64,000 bases of DNA. It comes from Aliivibrio sp. S3MY1 (GTDB lineage: Bacteria; Pseudomonadota; Gammaproteobacteria; Enterobacterales; Vibrionaceae). The stretch covers positions 1 through 64,000 of the forward strand of contig NZ_JARACO010000008.1 in the NCBI RefSeq assembly GCF_028765575.1, read 5' to 3'. This document shows positions 11,373 through 20,341 of the stretch, piece after piece. The notes below the pieces were generated by a model. That model had not been told where the DNA came from and made no database searches. It saw only the letters and a program-made list of their open reading frames with translations. Within the stretch, counting starts at the first letter, position 1. Each line of letters opens with the position of its first letter. Position numbers and translations under genes: made by a program.

Positions 11373-12191
11373 TTAGTTAGAGCTTAGAGATGGCGCTGTT
11401 TTCGCGTATGTTAGGTATAAAGGAACACACGTAAAGATAAGTCCACCAACTAGGTTACCTAAAATGGTTGGAATTAGATTAAAGTTTAACCAAGTCGCAA
11501 TAGTAAAGTCAGCACCTAGCATCATACCAAGTGGGAATAGGAACATGTTTACAACGGTGTGTTCAAATACTAGAGCAAAGAAGATGAAAATAGGGAACCA
11601 CATCATAGCAACACGGCCAGCTACTGTGCGTGCAGTCATGTTACCAATTACACCTAGACATACCATTAGGTTACAGAAAATAGCGCGGACAAAACACGTG
11701 ATCCAACCGTCCATTCCCATATTTTCAAAGCCTAAGCTACGACCTGTCGATACCGCGATAAACTTTTTCGCTACCGCATTTAGTTCTAGAGAGAAATTAC
11801 CCGTTAGAGAAACCGCAACAAGATAAGCAACAATTAATGAACCAATAAGATTACCTAGACCAACAAGCCCCCAGCAGCGGAAAATACGACCCCAAGTAAT
11901 ACCAGGACGGTTATCAAATTTTGCCAATGGAGCAAGACCAAACACACCCGTTACTAGGTCATAGCCCATTACACTCAAAATAACAAAACCAACAGGGAAG
12001 ACAAGTGCACCAACGATACCAACACCAGTTTGAACAATGGTCGTAATAGCAACCACCACCGCCAGAGATAAAATAATACCAGCCATTGTGCTTCGTATTA
12101 GAAGATCTCGAGTGCTTGTTTTTACTTTTGCTTCACCAACGTTAATCATGGTTTGTACAAATTCTGCTGGTTTAAAGTCAGTAGTAGACAT
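11373..12191 (-). CDS. nirC: Formate/nitrite transporter family channel, probable NirC
   Basis: This 272-residue FNT-family protein has about six membrane helices and the conserved segment GNLIGSLIVAYLV. It also has NLMVCLGVIGNMTARTVAGR and FEHTVVNMFLFP, the FNT pore signatures. It sits after nirB-nirD, which argues for nitrite uptake or export rather than formate. From the ATG at 12191 (MSTTDFKPAEF) there is AGGA nine bases upstream. An in-frame ATG at 12275 would add a hydrophilic leader absent from the family. A 115-base gap separates it from nirD. Substrate choice is inferred from context. Confidence 0.87.
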   Translation of the reverse strand: MSTTDFKPAEFVQTMINVGEAKVKTSTRDLLIRSTMAGIILSLAVVVAITTIVQTGVGIVGALVFPVGFVILSVMGYDLVTGVFGLAPLAKFDNRPGITWGRIFRCWGLVGLGNLIGSLIVAYLVAVSLTGNFSLELNAVAKKFIAVSTGRSLGFENMGMDGWITCFVRAIFCNLMVCLGVIGNMTARTVAGRVAMMWFPIFIFFALVFEHTVVNMFLFPLGMMLGADFTIATWLNFNLIPTILGNLVGGLIFTCVPLYLTYAKTAPSLSSN

Positions 12192-12306
12192 GAATGTGTC
12201 CTTATAAAAAATTAAAAGTTTAAATTGAATAGTGAAAGACTCGCTGGTTCTCATTCTAGTGTTGAGAAACAGCAAGCCTTTAAGCTATTAAATCTAATCT
12301 AAGTCA

Positions 12307-12636
12307 CTAAGCTGAGATTTCTACGGCACCTTTAGTAACACGAGTTTTATATGCTTTAACGTTAAATTGCTCATCTTCCATGCAAACACCTGTAGTAAGG
12401 TTAAAGCGCTGTTTCTTTAGAGGACTAGCAACCCAAAGCTCACCTTGATGTTCAACAATTAAACCACGTGATAAAACATTTGCTTGGAAGTAAGGGTCAG
12501 TATTACTGATTGCCAGTACGTCTTCGCCTTTTGATGGACGAAACACGGCAACTTGCTCACCATTGACAAGAGCACAAACACCAGTACCTGGAATGATGTC
12601 CTCTAGTTGACAGATTTTTACGAATTTAGAAGTCAT
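12307..12636 (-). CDS. nirD: Nitrite reductase (NADH) small subunit
   Basis: The 109-residue protein has the Rieske-like fold of NirD (residues 1-105). In this family the iron-sulphur ligands are lost; a CxH...CxxH pair is indeed not visible. E. coli NirD has 108 residues. It is needed with NirB for cytoplasmic NADH-dependent nitrite reduction to ammonium. It starts 17 bases after nirB ends, consistent with one transcript. Confidence 0.93.
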   Translation of the reverse strand: MTSKFVKICQLEDIIPGTGVCALVNGEQVAVFRPSKGEDVLAISNTDPYFQANVLSRGLIVEHQGELWVASPLKKQRFNLTTGVCMEDEQFNVKAYKTRVTKGAVEISA

Positions 12637-12653
12637 AATTAACTCTCTCGCTC

Positions 12654-15215
12654 TTATTCAGTTGCAGCTACGTGTAGGATGTCACCCTTTGCTTCAGGGT
12701 GTTTTTCAGTAAACGTTGCTGGGCGGTGTTGTTCACGGCCATCAGAAACAAACACAACATTATCATCACGCTCATCAGCGTTAATAAAATGAGCAAAACG
12801 CTTAAGTTGAGTTTCGTCGTTAATCGTATTTGTCCACTCACATGCAAAGTTATTCACTAATTTTGCTACGTCTGTTTCTAATTGCTCGTTAATGCCAAGT
12901 TTATTATCAACAATCACTTTACGTAGATAGTCAACACCACCTTCAAGGTTGTCCATCCATACAGACGTACGTTGTAGTGGTGCTGCTGTACGAATGTAGA
13001 ACATCATGAAACGGTCGATGTATTTGATAAGAGTTTCTTGGTCTAAATCGCTTGCCAGTAAATCTGCGTGACGAGGTTTCATACCACCGTTACCACATAC
13101 ATACATGTTCCAGCCGGCATCTGTTGCGATAATGCCTAAGTCTTTACCTTGTGCTTCAGCACACTCACGAGTACAGCCAGAAACACCAAATTTCATTTTA
13201 TGAGGGGTACGAATGCCTTTATAACGGTTTTCAATCATTACGCCTAAGCCAACAGAATCTTGAACGCCGTAACGACACCAAGTCGAACCAACACAGGTTT
13301 TCGCCATGCGAAGTGCTTTTGCGTAAGCTTGACCAGTCTCGTAACCTGCTGCGATTAACTTCTTCCAGATTGCTGGTAAGTCATCTTTTTGAGCGCCAAA
13401 TAGACCGATACGTTGAGCACCAGTAATCTTGGTATAAAGATTATATTCAGCCGCAACGTCAGCTAATACACTTAATGCTTGAGGCGTTACTTCGCCACCC
13501 GCCATACGAGGAATAACAGAGTAAGTACCATCTTTTTGCATGTTACCTAGGAAGTTATCATTGGTATCGTGCAGTTTAACTAGTTGAGGTTTAAGGATGT
13601 GCTCACCCCAACAAGACGCAAGAATAGAGCCTGCAAGAGGTTTACATACTTCACAGCCGTAGCCTTTGCCGTATTTCTCCAATAAATCTTCGAAGGTTTT
13701 TATCTCTTCGATACGGATAAGATGGAATAATTCTTGGCGAGAGTAAGAAAAATGCTCACATACGTCGCTTTTTACTTCAATACCCGATTTGGCTAATTCA
13801 GCATTAAGGACGGAAGTTACTAGAGGGATACAACCCCCACAGCCCGTACCCGCTCCAGTAACTGCCTTAATATCAGCCATCGTGTGATGACCATCAGCAA
13901 CCGCTTGAGCAATTTTGCCCTTGGTTACATCGAAACATGAACAAATAACCGCGGTTTCTGGTAATGAATCAGCCCCTAATGATGGCTTTTCTGCTCCCGC
14001 ATGTGCAGGAAGGATCAGAAGGTCTGGATGTTCTGGTAGATCAATATCATTAAGTTTTAATTGCAATAAATCGCCATAATCAGATGTATCGCCAACCATT
14101 ACCGCACCAAGCAGTTTTTTACCGTCTTCAGAAACAATGATGCGTTTATATACTTCTTGTTCTTCATTTTGGTAAACATAGCTCTTACAGCCAGGAGTTC
14201 GACCATTTGCATCACCAATTGAACCTACTTTTACACCCAGTAGTTTCAATTTGGCACTCATGTCTGCGCCTTCAAATGTACTGTCGTTACCCAGTAAATG
14301 ATCAACGGCAACGGTTGCCATTTTATAGCCAGGAGCAACCAAACCGTAGAAAGTACGATTCCAAGAAGCACATTCGCCAATCGCGTATACATTACTATCT
14401 GTTGTTTGGCAGTTGTTATTGATTTCAATACCACCACGGGGAGCTACGCCTAAGCCCATTTGACGAGCTAATTTATCTTGAGGGCGAATGCCTGCTGAAA
14501 ATACGATGAAATCAGTTTCAAGCTCTGTACCATCAGCAAAACGCATGACATTACGGGCTTCTTTACCTTCAGGTGCAATTTCTAATGTATTTTTACTGGT
14601 ATGAACTTGAACACCCATGCGTTCAATTTTATTGCGTAGTTGTAAACCGCCTTGTTGATCGAGTTGCTCAGCCATCAATACCGATGCAAACTCAACAACG
14701 TGTGTTGTTACGCCTAATGCTTTAAGTGCGCCAGCCGCTTCAAGACCAAGTAGACCACCACCGATTACAACACCACTTTTACTATTTTTAGCCGTAGCTT
14801 CGATAGATTTAAGATCTTCAATCGTGCGGTACACAAAACAGTCTTTACTTTCGTTACCTTTGATAGGAGGAACAAATGGAAAAGAGCCAGTTGCAAGGAC
14901 TAGCTTGTCGTAGTGGATTTCACGACCAGTGCTTGAATAAACGACTTGTTTTTCACGGTTGATATTAATAGCTCGTTCGCCAAGTAATACATTAATACCA
15001 TGTTTTTCGTAGAAACCTTCTTTTACAAGAGAGAGTTCATCAGCAGTATGGTGAGAGAAGTATGAAGAAAGGTGAACACGGTCGTAAGCGATACGTGGCT
15101 CTTCACAAAATACCGTAACATCCATATTTTGAACATCAGTTTTATCGACCAAATCTTCGATATAGCGATGACCAACCATGCCATTACCGATGATGACTAA
15201 CTTCATCTTGCTCAT
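12654..15215 (-). CDS. nirB: Nitrite reductase (NADH) large subunit
   Basis: NirB reduces nitrite to ammonium in the cytoplasm using NADH, FAD, iron-sulphur clusters and siroheme. The order is an FAD/NADH oxidoreductase (VIIGNGMVGHRYIEDL at the start; GVVIGGGLLGLEAAGAL near residue 150), then a BFD-like [2Fe-2S] domain (CSCFDVTKGK ... GTGCGGC). A second cysteine pair GCEVC follows, then the sulphite/nitrite reductase half with TCVGSTWCRYG and SGCTRECAEAQGKD binding 4Fe-4S/siroheme. I chose ATG 15215 (853 residues, E. coli 847) with AGGA upstream; an ATG at 15233 lacks support. An FNR-like site lies about 60 bases upstream. Confidence 0.96.
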   Translation of the reverse strand: MSKMKLVIIGNGMVGHRYIEDLVDKTDVQNMDVTVFCEEPRIAYDRVHLSSYFSHHTADELSLVKEGFYEKHGINVLLGERAININREKQVVYSSTGREIHYDKLVLATGSFPFVPPIKGNESKDCFVYRTIEDLKSIEATAKNSKSGVVIGGGLLGLEAAGALKALGVTTHVVEFASVLMAEQLDQQGGLQLRNKIERMGVQVHTSKNTLEIAPEGKEARNVMRFADGTELETDFIVFSAGIRPQDKLARQMGLGVAPRGGIEINNNCQTTDSNVYAIGECASWNRTFYGLVAPGYKMATVAVDHLLGNDSTFEGADMSAKLKLLGVKVGSIGDANGRTPGCKSYVYQNEEQEVYKRIIVSEDGKKLLGAVMVGDTSDYGDLLQLKLNDIDLPEHPDLLILPAHAGAEKPSLGADSLPETAVICSCFDVTKGKIAQAVADGHHTMADIKAVTGAGTGCGGCIPLVTSVLNAELAKSGIEVKSDVCEHFSYSRQELFHLIRIEEIKTFEDLLEKYGKGYGCEVCKPLAGSILASCWGEHILKPQLVKLHDTNDNFLGNMQKDGTYSVIPRMAGGEVTPQALSVLADVAAEYNLYTKITGAQRIGLFGAQKDDLPAIWKKLIAAGYETGQAYAKALRMAKTCVGSTWCRYGVQDSVGLGVMIENRYKGIRTPHKMKFGVSGCTRECAEAQGKDLGIIATDAGWNMYVCGNGGMKPRHADLLASDLDQETLIKYIDRFMMFYIRTAAPLQRTSVWMDNLEGGVDYLRKVIVDNKLGINEQLETDVAKLVNNFACEWTNTINDETQLKRFAHFINADERDDNVVFVSDGREQHRPATFTEKHPEAKGDILHVAATE

Positions 15216-15273
15216 AAGAATTCCTATTATCATTGATATGTATATATGATGAATTATGAATGATTATGTCGAT

Positions 15274-15287
15274 ATGATGTGGATCAA
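15274..15287 (-). promoter_or_regulatory. FNR-like site upstream of nirB
   Basis: The minus strand reads TTGATCCACATCAT, matching the FNR consensus TTGAT-N4-ATCAA at nine of ten positions. An AT-rich -10-like region follows about 28 bases on, near 15239-15250. This is compatible with a class II activator centred near -41.5. Oxygen control of nirB by FNR is established in enterics; here it is inferred from the site. Confidence 0.6.
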
Positions 15288-15450
15288 TTACGAAATAAAA
15301 TTACTCCAAAGTGGTACGAGCAAGAAGGTTGAGGTGTTTTTTGTTATTAAATCAATATATTGACTGTAGCACGTGGCTTATTCTTGTTGTTTTATTACAA
15401 TAATTGAAGGGGTGTTTTGAATTTAAGTGTTAGATAAGAGTGCTTTGTGA

Positions 15451-15488
15451 AAAAAAAAGACAGAATGTGTCATTCGCATTCTGTCTTA
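15451..15488 (-). terminator. Terminator after the chemoreceptor gene
   Basis: AAGACAGAATG and CATTCTGTCTT form an 11-base stem with a run of about nine Ts on the minus strand, just past the chemoreceptor stop codon. The 215 bases between it and nirB hold only the nirB promoter region. Confidence 0.88.
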
Positions 15489-15504
15489 ATTTATGTTGTT
15501 GTAA

Positions 15505-17387
15505 TTATAGTTTAAAGCGTTCGATTTCTTGTTTTAATTCACTCGATAGTTCAGATAATTCTGCCGCTTGAATAACCGATTGCTTTGTTTCTTCTGTTAA
15601 TTCATTTGATACATCACGAACGGCTTCAGTATTTCGAGTTATCTCTTCAGTTACTGATGATTGCTCTTCTGCTGCCGCTGCAATTTGAGCTGCCATATCG
15701 CTGATCTGAGTAACTGAGTAACTGAGTTGGTGATTTGTAATAAACTCGCTGATGCAGATTGAGCATCTTCAACACTGGTGTTCGCTAACATTTGACTGTC
15801 TTTCATGATCCCAACGGCTTTTTGAGTGGTGCCTTGAAGAGTCTCTATCATTTGTTGAATTTCTTGAGTTGATGCATGAGTACGCTGACTCAAGATTCGA
15901 ACTTCATCAGCGACCACTGCAAAACCACGGCCTTGTTCGCCTGCTCGAGCTGCTTCAATGGCAGCATTTAGTGCGAGTAAGTTTGTTTGTTCGGCAATAT
16001 TTTGAATAGTAGAAAGAATCGTATTGATATTTTGAGCATTGTGGTGAAGATCTTCAATAACCCCAGTTGCTGTTTCAACTTCTTTGGCAAGATTATCAAT
16101 CGAGTGTTGGCTTTGGCTTACTTGCTTAGCACCATGATTTGATGCCGTAACTGTTTCTTCTGCGGTTTGAGCGGTATTATCAGCATTGCCTGCAATTTCT
16201 TGCGTTGCCGCAGCCATTTCATTAATCGCAGTGGCAACCATATTGATTTCATCCATTTGGTGCTGGATACGTACATTGCGTTCCTCAGCACCTTCGGCAG
16301 TAGAATTCGCTTGATGTGCTAGCGTTACTGAAATATTACGTAAACGGCAAACCATTGAATGCATATTGCCAATAAATGTATTGAAGTTAATAGCAAGCTG
16401 ACCGACTTCATCATCACTGTGTGGTTCTAAGCGTTGTGTTAAGTCTCCTTCACCCGATGAGATTTCTGCTAATGCGTCTGAAACACGGGTTAGATCTTTA
16501 AATAAAATATTAACCATTATTGTTACGCCGATGGCAACAATAATGGTTAATATGAGGCTTAATAAAATGATTTCACGAAGAAGGGCTGAATGACCTGCTT
16601 CTTCAGTTGCTTGGGTCATTTCAACCGCAAATGTCCACTGGGTATTTGGTACTTGTGCAAAATACACGAACTTACTGTCGCCATTAATTTCAGCAAATTC
16701 GATAGTATTTTTGTTGATTGACTCTTGAATACTCTGTGGAGTCATATCAGAAAAGTAACGTACCACCTCTTTTTTAATTAATGATTTATTGGGGTGAGCT
16801 AAGAAAGTCCCATCGCTGTCGATCAGCATGGTGATAGTATCTTTACCTGCATCTAAGCTAATCACATCATCGATTAATTGGTCGATTAGTACGTCTGCAC
16901 CAATTATACCAAGGAAAGTGCCATTTTTATACACTGGTTCAGCGATGGTAACTAGAAGAGATTGAGTGATAGCATCTTGGTAAGAAGAGGTGATGATTTG
17001 TTTATTTTCGCGTTGGGCTTCTTGATACCAAGGGCGTTGACGGGGATCATAATCAGCACGATTACGTTCAGGGTGAGAGCGATGCATCTCTCCCGTTGGG
17101 GTGCCAAAGTAAATATCATCGAATCCACCTGCTTTACGACTTAACTGTAGAAATGAAACAATGTCTTCAGTTTGAGTGTAGTCATTAGTGGCATGTGCGA
17201 TTTCAGCTTTAATTGAAATCCAATTTGAGATCCCCGTGGTTGCTGCTGAAGTAACACTTTCTGCTCGGGAGTATACTCCGTTGCGAGTTTGTTCGAATAA
17301 CTGATTTGAAGCAAGCCAAGTTAATGCAAATGCAGTCACAACAACAGCGAGTACACTTGCACCTATTAGTTTATGTTTTAGTTTCAT
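15505..17387 (-). pseudogene. Methyl-accepting chemotaxis protein with dCache-type sensor, frameshifted
   Basis: From ATG 17387 (AGGTAG upstream) the reading frame covers a first membrane helix (about 8-28) and a periplasmic sensor with a Cache-like TYPE region ([25 protein letters not shown]). A second membrane helix (about 280-300), a HAMP domain and the signalling hairpin tip [20 protein letters not shown] follow. It then shifts frame and stops at 15651 after 578 residues. The missing tail ([21 protein letters not shown] to ERFKL, 15505-15696) continues in another frame. The shift falls in an 8-base tandem duplication, CTGAGTAA, at 15706-15721. Removing one copy restores [19 protein letters not shown] and a 624-residue protein. 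As read, the receptor lacks its C-terminal methylation helix. Confidence 0.85.
15706..15727. repeat. 8-bp tandem repeat breaking the chemoreceptor frame
   Basis: CTGAGTAA occurs at 15706-15713 and 15714-15721, followed by a partial third copy CTGAGT. One fewer unit gives the family-typical reading frame. Eight bases is not a multiple of three, so each gain or loss switches frame. Confidence 0.9.
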
Positions 17388-17757
17388 TATACTACCTAAA
17401 TCCATGGGTTAATTTTGCTAAAAATAGAGCCGACGATTAATTTTTTATAAGGCCTAATCTGTTATCGGGAAGTCCATACAGAACTTAACTGGATTTGGCT
17501 AAAATATATGAAATTTTATTGTTATATTGATAAATGTTTTTGAATTGTAACTTGTTGACGAGGTAAACGTTTGCTTTGTGTGTGTTTTTTATTTAGTTGT
17601 TTTAGTTTTATGATTTATTCGTGATCTAACAGACATATTTATGAAATCAATGTGAGAGTAAAGCGTAATTATTTTAAACTTGGTCAGGTTATTGGGTTGA
17701 ATCACTCGTAATTGATTGATTTGGTCTAGTTTATTACCCTTGAATGAATGGTGAAAC
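17388..17757. other. Divergent intergenic region, chemoreceptor / nutA
   Basis: These 370 bases are AT-rich and lie between two genes pointing away from each other, so both promoters must be here. A TTGACG hexamer near 17553 is a possible -35 for nutA, but no convincing -10 pairs with it. I see no gene, RNA or repeat that I can support. Confidence 0.5.
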
Positions 17758-19419
17758 ATGATGGAACGTCTTTCTCTAAAAACAGCGATTGCTGCGGCAT
17801 TGGTTACAACGCTAGCAGGTTGTGCAACAACAACTGAACATGCATGGCAAGAAGATACAACGTATAAGCTAACGGTATTACATACAAACGATAACCACGG
17901 TCGTTTTTGGCAGAATAAATACGGCGAGTATGGCATGGCGGCTCGTAAAACGCTGATTGATGAGTTACGTGCAGATGTCCAAGCACAAGGCGGTAGTGTG
18001 CTCCTTCTTTCTGGTGGTGATATTAATACCGGTGTTCCTGAATCAGATCTTCAGGATGCTGAACCTGATTTTAAAGGCATGAATAAAATTGGTTATGATG
18101 CAATTGCCCTTGGTAATCATGAATTTGATAATCCATTAGATGTATTGCAAAAGCAGATTGATTGGGCTGAGTTCCCAATGTTATCAGCGAATATCTACGA
18201 TAAGAAAACCGGTGAGCGTAAATATCAAGCTTACGAAATCTTTGAAAAGCAAGGCATTAAAATTGCTGTTGTTGGTTTAACAACTGAAGACACTGCTAAA
18301 ATTGGTAATCCAGAATACATTGGTGATTTAGAGTTTCGTGACCCTAAAGCAGAAGCGAAAAAAATCATTGCAGAGCTAGAATCGAATGAGAAGCCGGATC
18401 TTATTTTTGCAGTAACGCATATGGGTCATTATGAGAATGGTAACCGAGGTATAAATGCTCCGGGCGATGTATTATTAGCTCGTTCATTAGATGCTGGTGA
18501 GCTAGATATGATTGTGGGTGGTCACTCACAAGAGCCAGTTTGTATGGAAGGCCCAAATGTCGCGAAGAAAAACTTTACGCCAGGTGATGAGTGTCAACCA
18601 GACCAGCAAAATGGCACTTGGATTGTTCAGGCTCACGAATGGGGTAAATATGTAGGTAAAGCTGATTTTGAATTCCGTAATGGTGAATTAGAAATGGTTA
18701 GCTACAATTTAATTCCTGTGAACTTGAAGAAGAAAGTGAAGATCGACGGTAAGAAACAACGCGTCTTTATTCAAGAAGAAATTGCTCAAGACCCTGAGTT
18801 ACTTGCCTTCCTAACACCTTTCCAAGAAAAAGGTCAAGGCCAGTTGAATGTGAAAATTGCATCAACTAACGGTAAGTTAGAAGGGGATCGTAATGTGGTT
18901 CGTTTCCAACAAACAAACCTAGGTCGTCTGATTGCAACTTCTCACATGACTCGTGCAAAAGCGGACTTTGCAGTAATGAACTCTGGCGGTGTACGTGATT
19001 CAATTGAAGCGGGTGATGTAACGTATAAAGACGTATTAACGGTTCAACCATTTGGTAATATTGTTACTTATGTAGACATGACAGGCCAAGAAGTTTTAGA
19101 TTACTTAAATGTTGTAGCAACAAAACCTATTGATTCTGGTGCTTATGCTCAATTTGCGGGCATTAAGATGACCGTTGAGAATGGTAAAGTATCAAATGTA
19201 TTTATTGGTGGTAAGCAATTACGTCTAGATAATACATACCGCTTTACTATCCCAAGCTATAATGCCGCGGGTGGTGATGGCTACCCTAAAATTTCAGATC
19301 ATCCAGGCTATGTAAATACGGGTTTTGTTGATGCTGAAGTTCTTAAAGAGTTCTTAGAAACAAACAGCCCAATTGACGTAAACAAGTTTGCGCCACACGG
19401 TGAAATGACTTATAAGTAA
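17758..19419 (+). CDS. nutA: 5'-nucleotidase lipoprotein, NutA/UshA family
   Basis: The 553-residue protein opens with a lipoprotein signal: TAIAAALVTTLAGC, lipobox Cys22. The calcineurin-like metallophosphatase domain then begins with LHTNDNHGRF and has the metal-binding GGDINTG, GNHEFDNP and GGHSQEP. The C-terminal nucleotide-specificity domain contains MNSGGVRDSIEAGD and PSYNAAGGDGYPK. Vibrio NutA hydrolyses extracellular AMP and other nucleotides at the cell surface so that nucleosides can be taken up. The sequence is very like NutA of V. parahaemolyticus as I remember it. The gene is single with its own terminator. The alternative name is ushA. Confidence 0.92.
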   Translation: MMERLSLKTAIAAALVTTLAGCATTTEHAWQEDTTYKLTVLHTNDNHGRFWQNKYGEYGMAARKTLIDELRADVQAQGGSVLLLSGGDINTGVPESDLQDAEPDFKGMNKIGYDAIALGNHEFDNPLDVLQKQIDWAEFPMLSANIYDKKTGERKYQAYEIFEKQGIKIAVVGLTTEDTAKIGNPEYIGDLEFRDPKAEAKKIIAELESNEKPDLIFAVTHMGHYENGNRGINAPGDVLLARSLDAGELDMIVGGHSQEPVCMEGPNVAKKNFTPGDECQPDQQNGTWIVQAHEWGKYVGKADFEFRNGELEMVSYNLIPVNLKKKVKIDGKKQRVFIQEEIAQDPELLAFLTPFQEKGQGQLNVKIASTNGKLEGDRNVVRFQQTNLGRLIATSHMTRAKADFAVMNSGGVRDSIEAGDVTYKDVLTVQPFGNIVTYVDMTGQEVLDYLNVVATKPIDSGAYAQFAGIKMTVENGKVSNVFIGGKQLRLDNTYRFTIPSYNAAGGDGYPKISDHPGYVNTGFVDAEVLKEFLETNSPIDVNKFAPHGEMTYK

Positions 19420-19433
19420 TCATTAAGAGAAGA

Positions 19434-19469
19434 TAAACCCCTGAATCGATATGACCTCAGGGGTTTTTG
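19434..19469 (+). terminator. Terminator after nutA
   Basis: AAACCCCTGA pairs with TCAGGGGTTT around a 12-base loop, followed by Ts. Confidence 0.88.
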
Positions 19470-19530
19470 TTTATCAATTCAACAGTTTGTTGTTTTTATA
19501 AGCGAACAAAAAGAAAAAACAAAATAATGC

Positions 19531-19558
19531 TTGTCAAAAAACTCTCAGACAGTATTAT
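19531..19558 (+). promoter_or_regulatory. Promoter of tRNA-Pro
   Basis: TTGTCA (19531-19536), a 16-base spacer and TATTAT (19553-19558) stand about 40 bases before the tRNA-Pro gene. The tRNA has a terminator behind it, so this is a stand-alone transcription unit. Confidence 0.65.
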
Positions 19559-19597
19559 AGCCCTCGTTGACACGGACAAGGTCTTTGTTTAACAGCT

Positions 19598-19674
<77 letters not shown>

Positions 19675-19682
19675 CTTTTAAG

Positions 19683-19713
19683 AAAGCCGCATCAGAAATG
19701 ATGCGGCTTTTTT
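19683..19713 (+). terminator. Terminator after tRNA-Pro
   Basis: AAAGCCGCATCA and TGATGCGGCTTT form a long stem with a short loop, followed by Ts. Confidence 0.9.
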
Positions 19714-19753
19714 ACGTCTGTAATAGAATGCTTATTATTTAATTTAGCTAATA

Positions 19754-19783
19754 AATAGGCATTGATAGCTATCAACACCTATT
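19754..19783 (-). terminator. Hairpin after copG, possible terminator
   Basis: AATAGG and CCTATT flank a perfect 14-base palindrome TTGATAGCTATCAA. It stands 15 bases past the copG stop on the minus strand. The following T-tract is interrupted, so termination is plausible but not certain. Confidence 0.45.
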
Positions 19784-19797
19784 ATGCTTTAAAGACC

Positions 19798-20235
19798 TTA
19801 GTTATGCGTATTAAATAGCGCTAACTTTCCATTCTCTTTAAATGCTACAACTTGGTATTTATCTTTCTTATCACCATATTCCATCCCAGGAGATCCCATT
19901 GGCATACCTGGAACGGCTAGTCCTTTATAATCTTTAGGGTCAGCTAAAAATTTCTTGATGTCATCTGCAGGGATATGACCTTCAAATACATAGCCATCAA
20001 TTACAGCGGTATGACAAGAGGCAAGGCGAGGATCCACACCTAGCTTTTCTTTTACTGCGGCCATATCTTCATGTTTCTCTGTGTTTACGTCATAACCATT
20101 ATCTTTCATATGATCTTCCCACTCTGTACAGCAACCACAGTAAGGGGATTTATAAGAAGTGACTTCAGTTGCTGCAAATACTGAGGAGCTCATTAACATT
20201 AGAGAAGTTAAAGCGAGTGTTTTTACGTTTTTCAT
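19798..20235 (-). CDS. copG: DUF411 copper-binding protein, CopG-like
   Basis: The 145-residue protein has an N-terminal signal peptide cleaved after SVFA (residue 21). A thioredoxin-like DUF411 domain follows, with the cysteine cluster YCGCC (Cys33, 35, 36), a further cysteine in ASCHTAV and methionines in VPGMPMGSPGMEY. In Pseudomonas and V. cholerae such proteins (CopG) bind copper in the periplasm and sit beside copA. ATG 20235 has GGAA upstream and starts exactly at the signal peptide; an upstream ATG at 20277 overruns the small ORF. It is the last gene of the copA transcript. Confidence 0.85.
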   Translation of the reverse strand: MKNVKTLALTSLMLMSSSVFAATEVTSYKSPYCGCCTEWEDHMKDNGYDVNTEKHEDMAAVKEKLGVDPRLASCHTAVIDGYVFEGHIPADDIKKFLADPKDYKGLAVPGMPMGSPGMEYGDKKDKYQVVAFKENGKLALFNTHN

Positions 20236-20252
20236 TGTGAAAATTCCAAGGT

Positions 20253-20327
20253 TTATTTTGAATGAGGTGATAGCCAAAACCAGTAGATAATGGCAATAAT
20301 CAGAGCAATACCGAATAGATTAATCAT
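20253..20327 (-). CDS. 24-residue membrane peptide between copA and copG
   Basis: A very short frame starts MINLFGIALIIAIIYW, is hydrophobic over about 17 residues, and ends in a hydrophilic LSPHSK tail, i.e. one membrane helix. Its start codon has a strong ribosome site, GGAGCT, five bases upstream. It begins 14 bases after copA stops and ends 17 bases before the copG start, on the same strand. Position and ribosome site make translation likely. Small single-helix proteins often attach to transporters, so a link to CopA is conceivable, but no function can be assigned. I do not recognise a named family. Confidence 0.6.
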   Translation of the reverse strand: MINLFGIALIIAIIYWFWLSPHSK

Positions 20328-20341
20328 GCGAAGCTCCTTTT

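Noticed and set aside
15300..15460. TTGTTATTAAATCAA considered as a second FNR site before nirB
   Set aside because: The half-site spacing is wrong by one base and the position is too far upstream.
15505..15696. 63-residue frame as a separate small gene
   Set aside because: Its sequence is the normal end of the methyl-accepting receptor; it is the displaced 3' part of one broken gene.
17589..17936. 115-residue minus-strand frame over the nutA start
   Set aside because: It overlaps the nutA signal peptide on the opposite strand, has no recognisable domain, and nutA itself is unmistakable.
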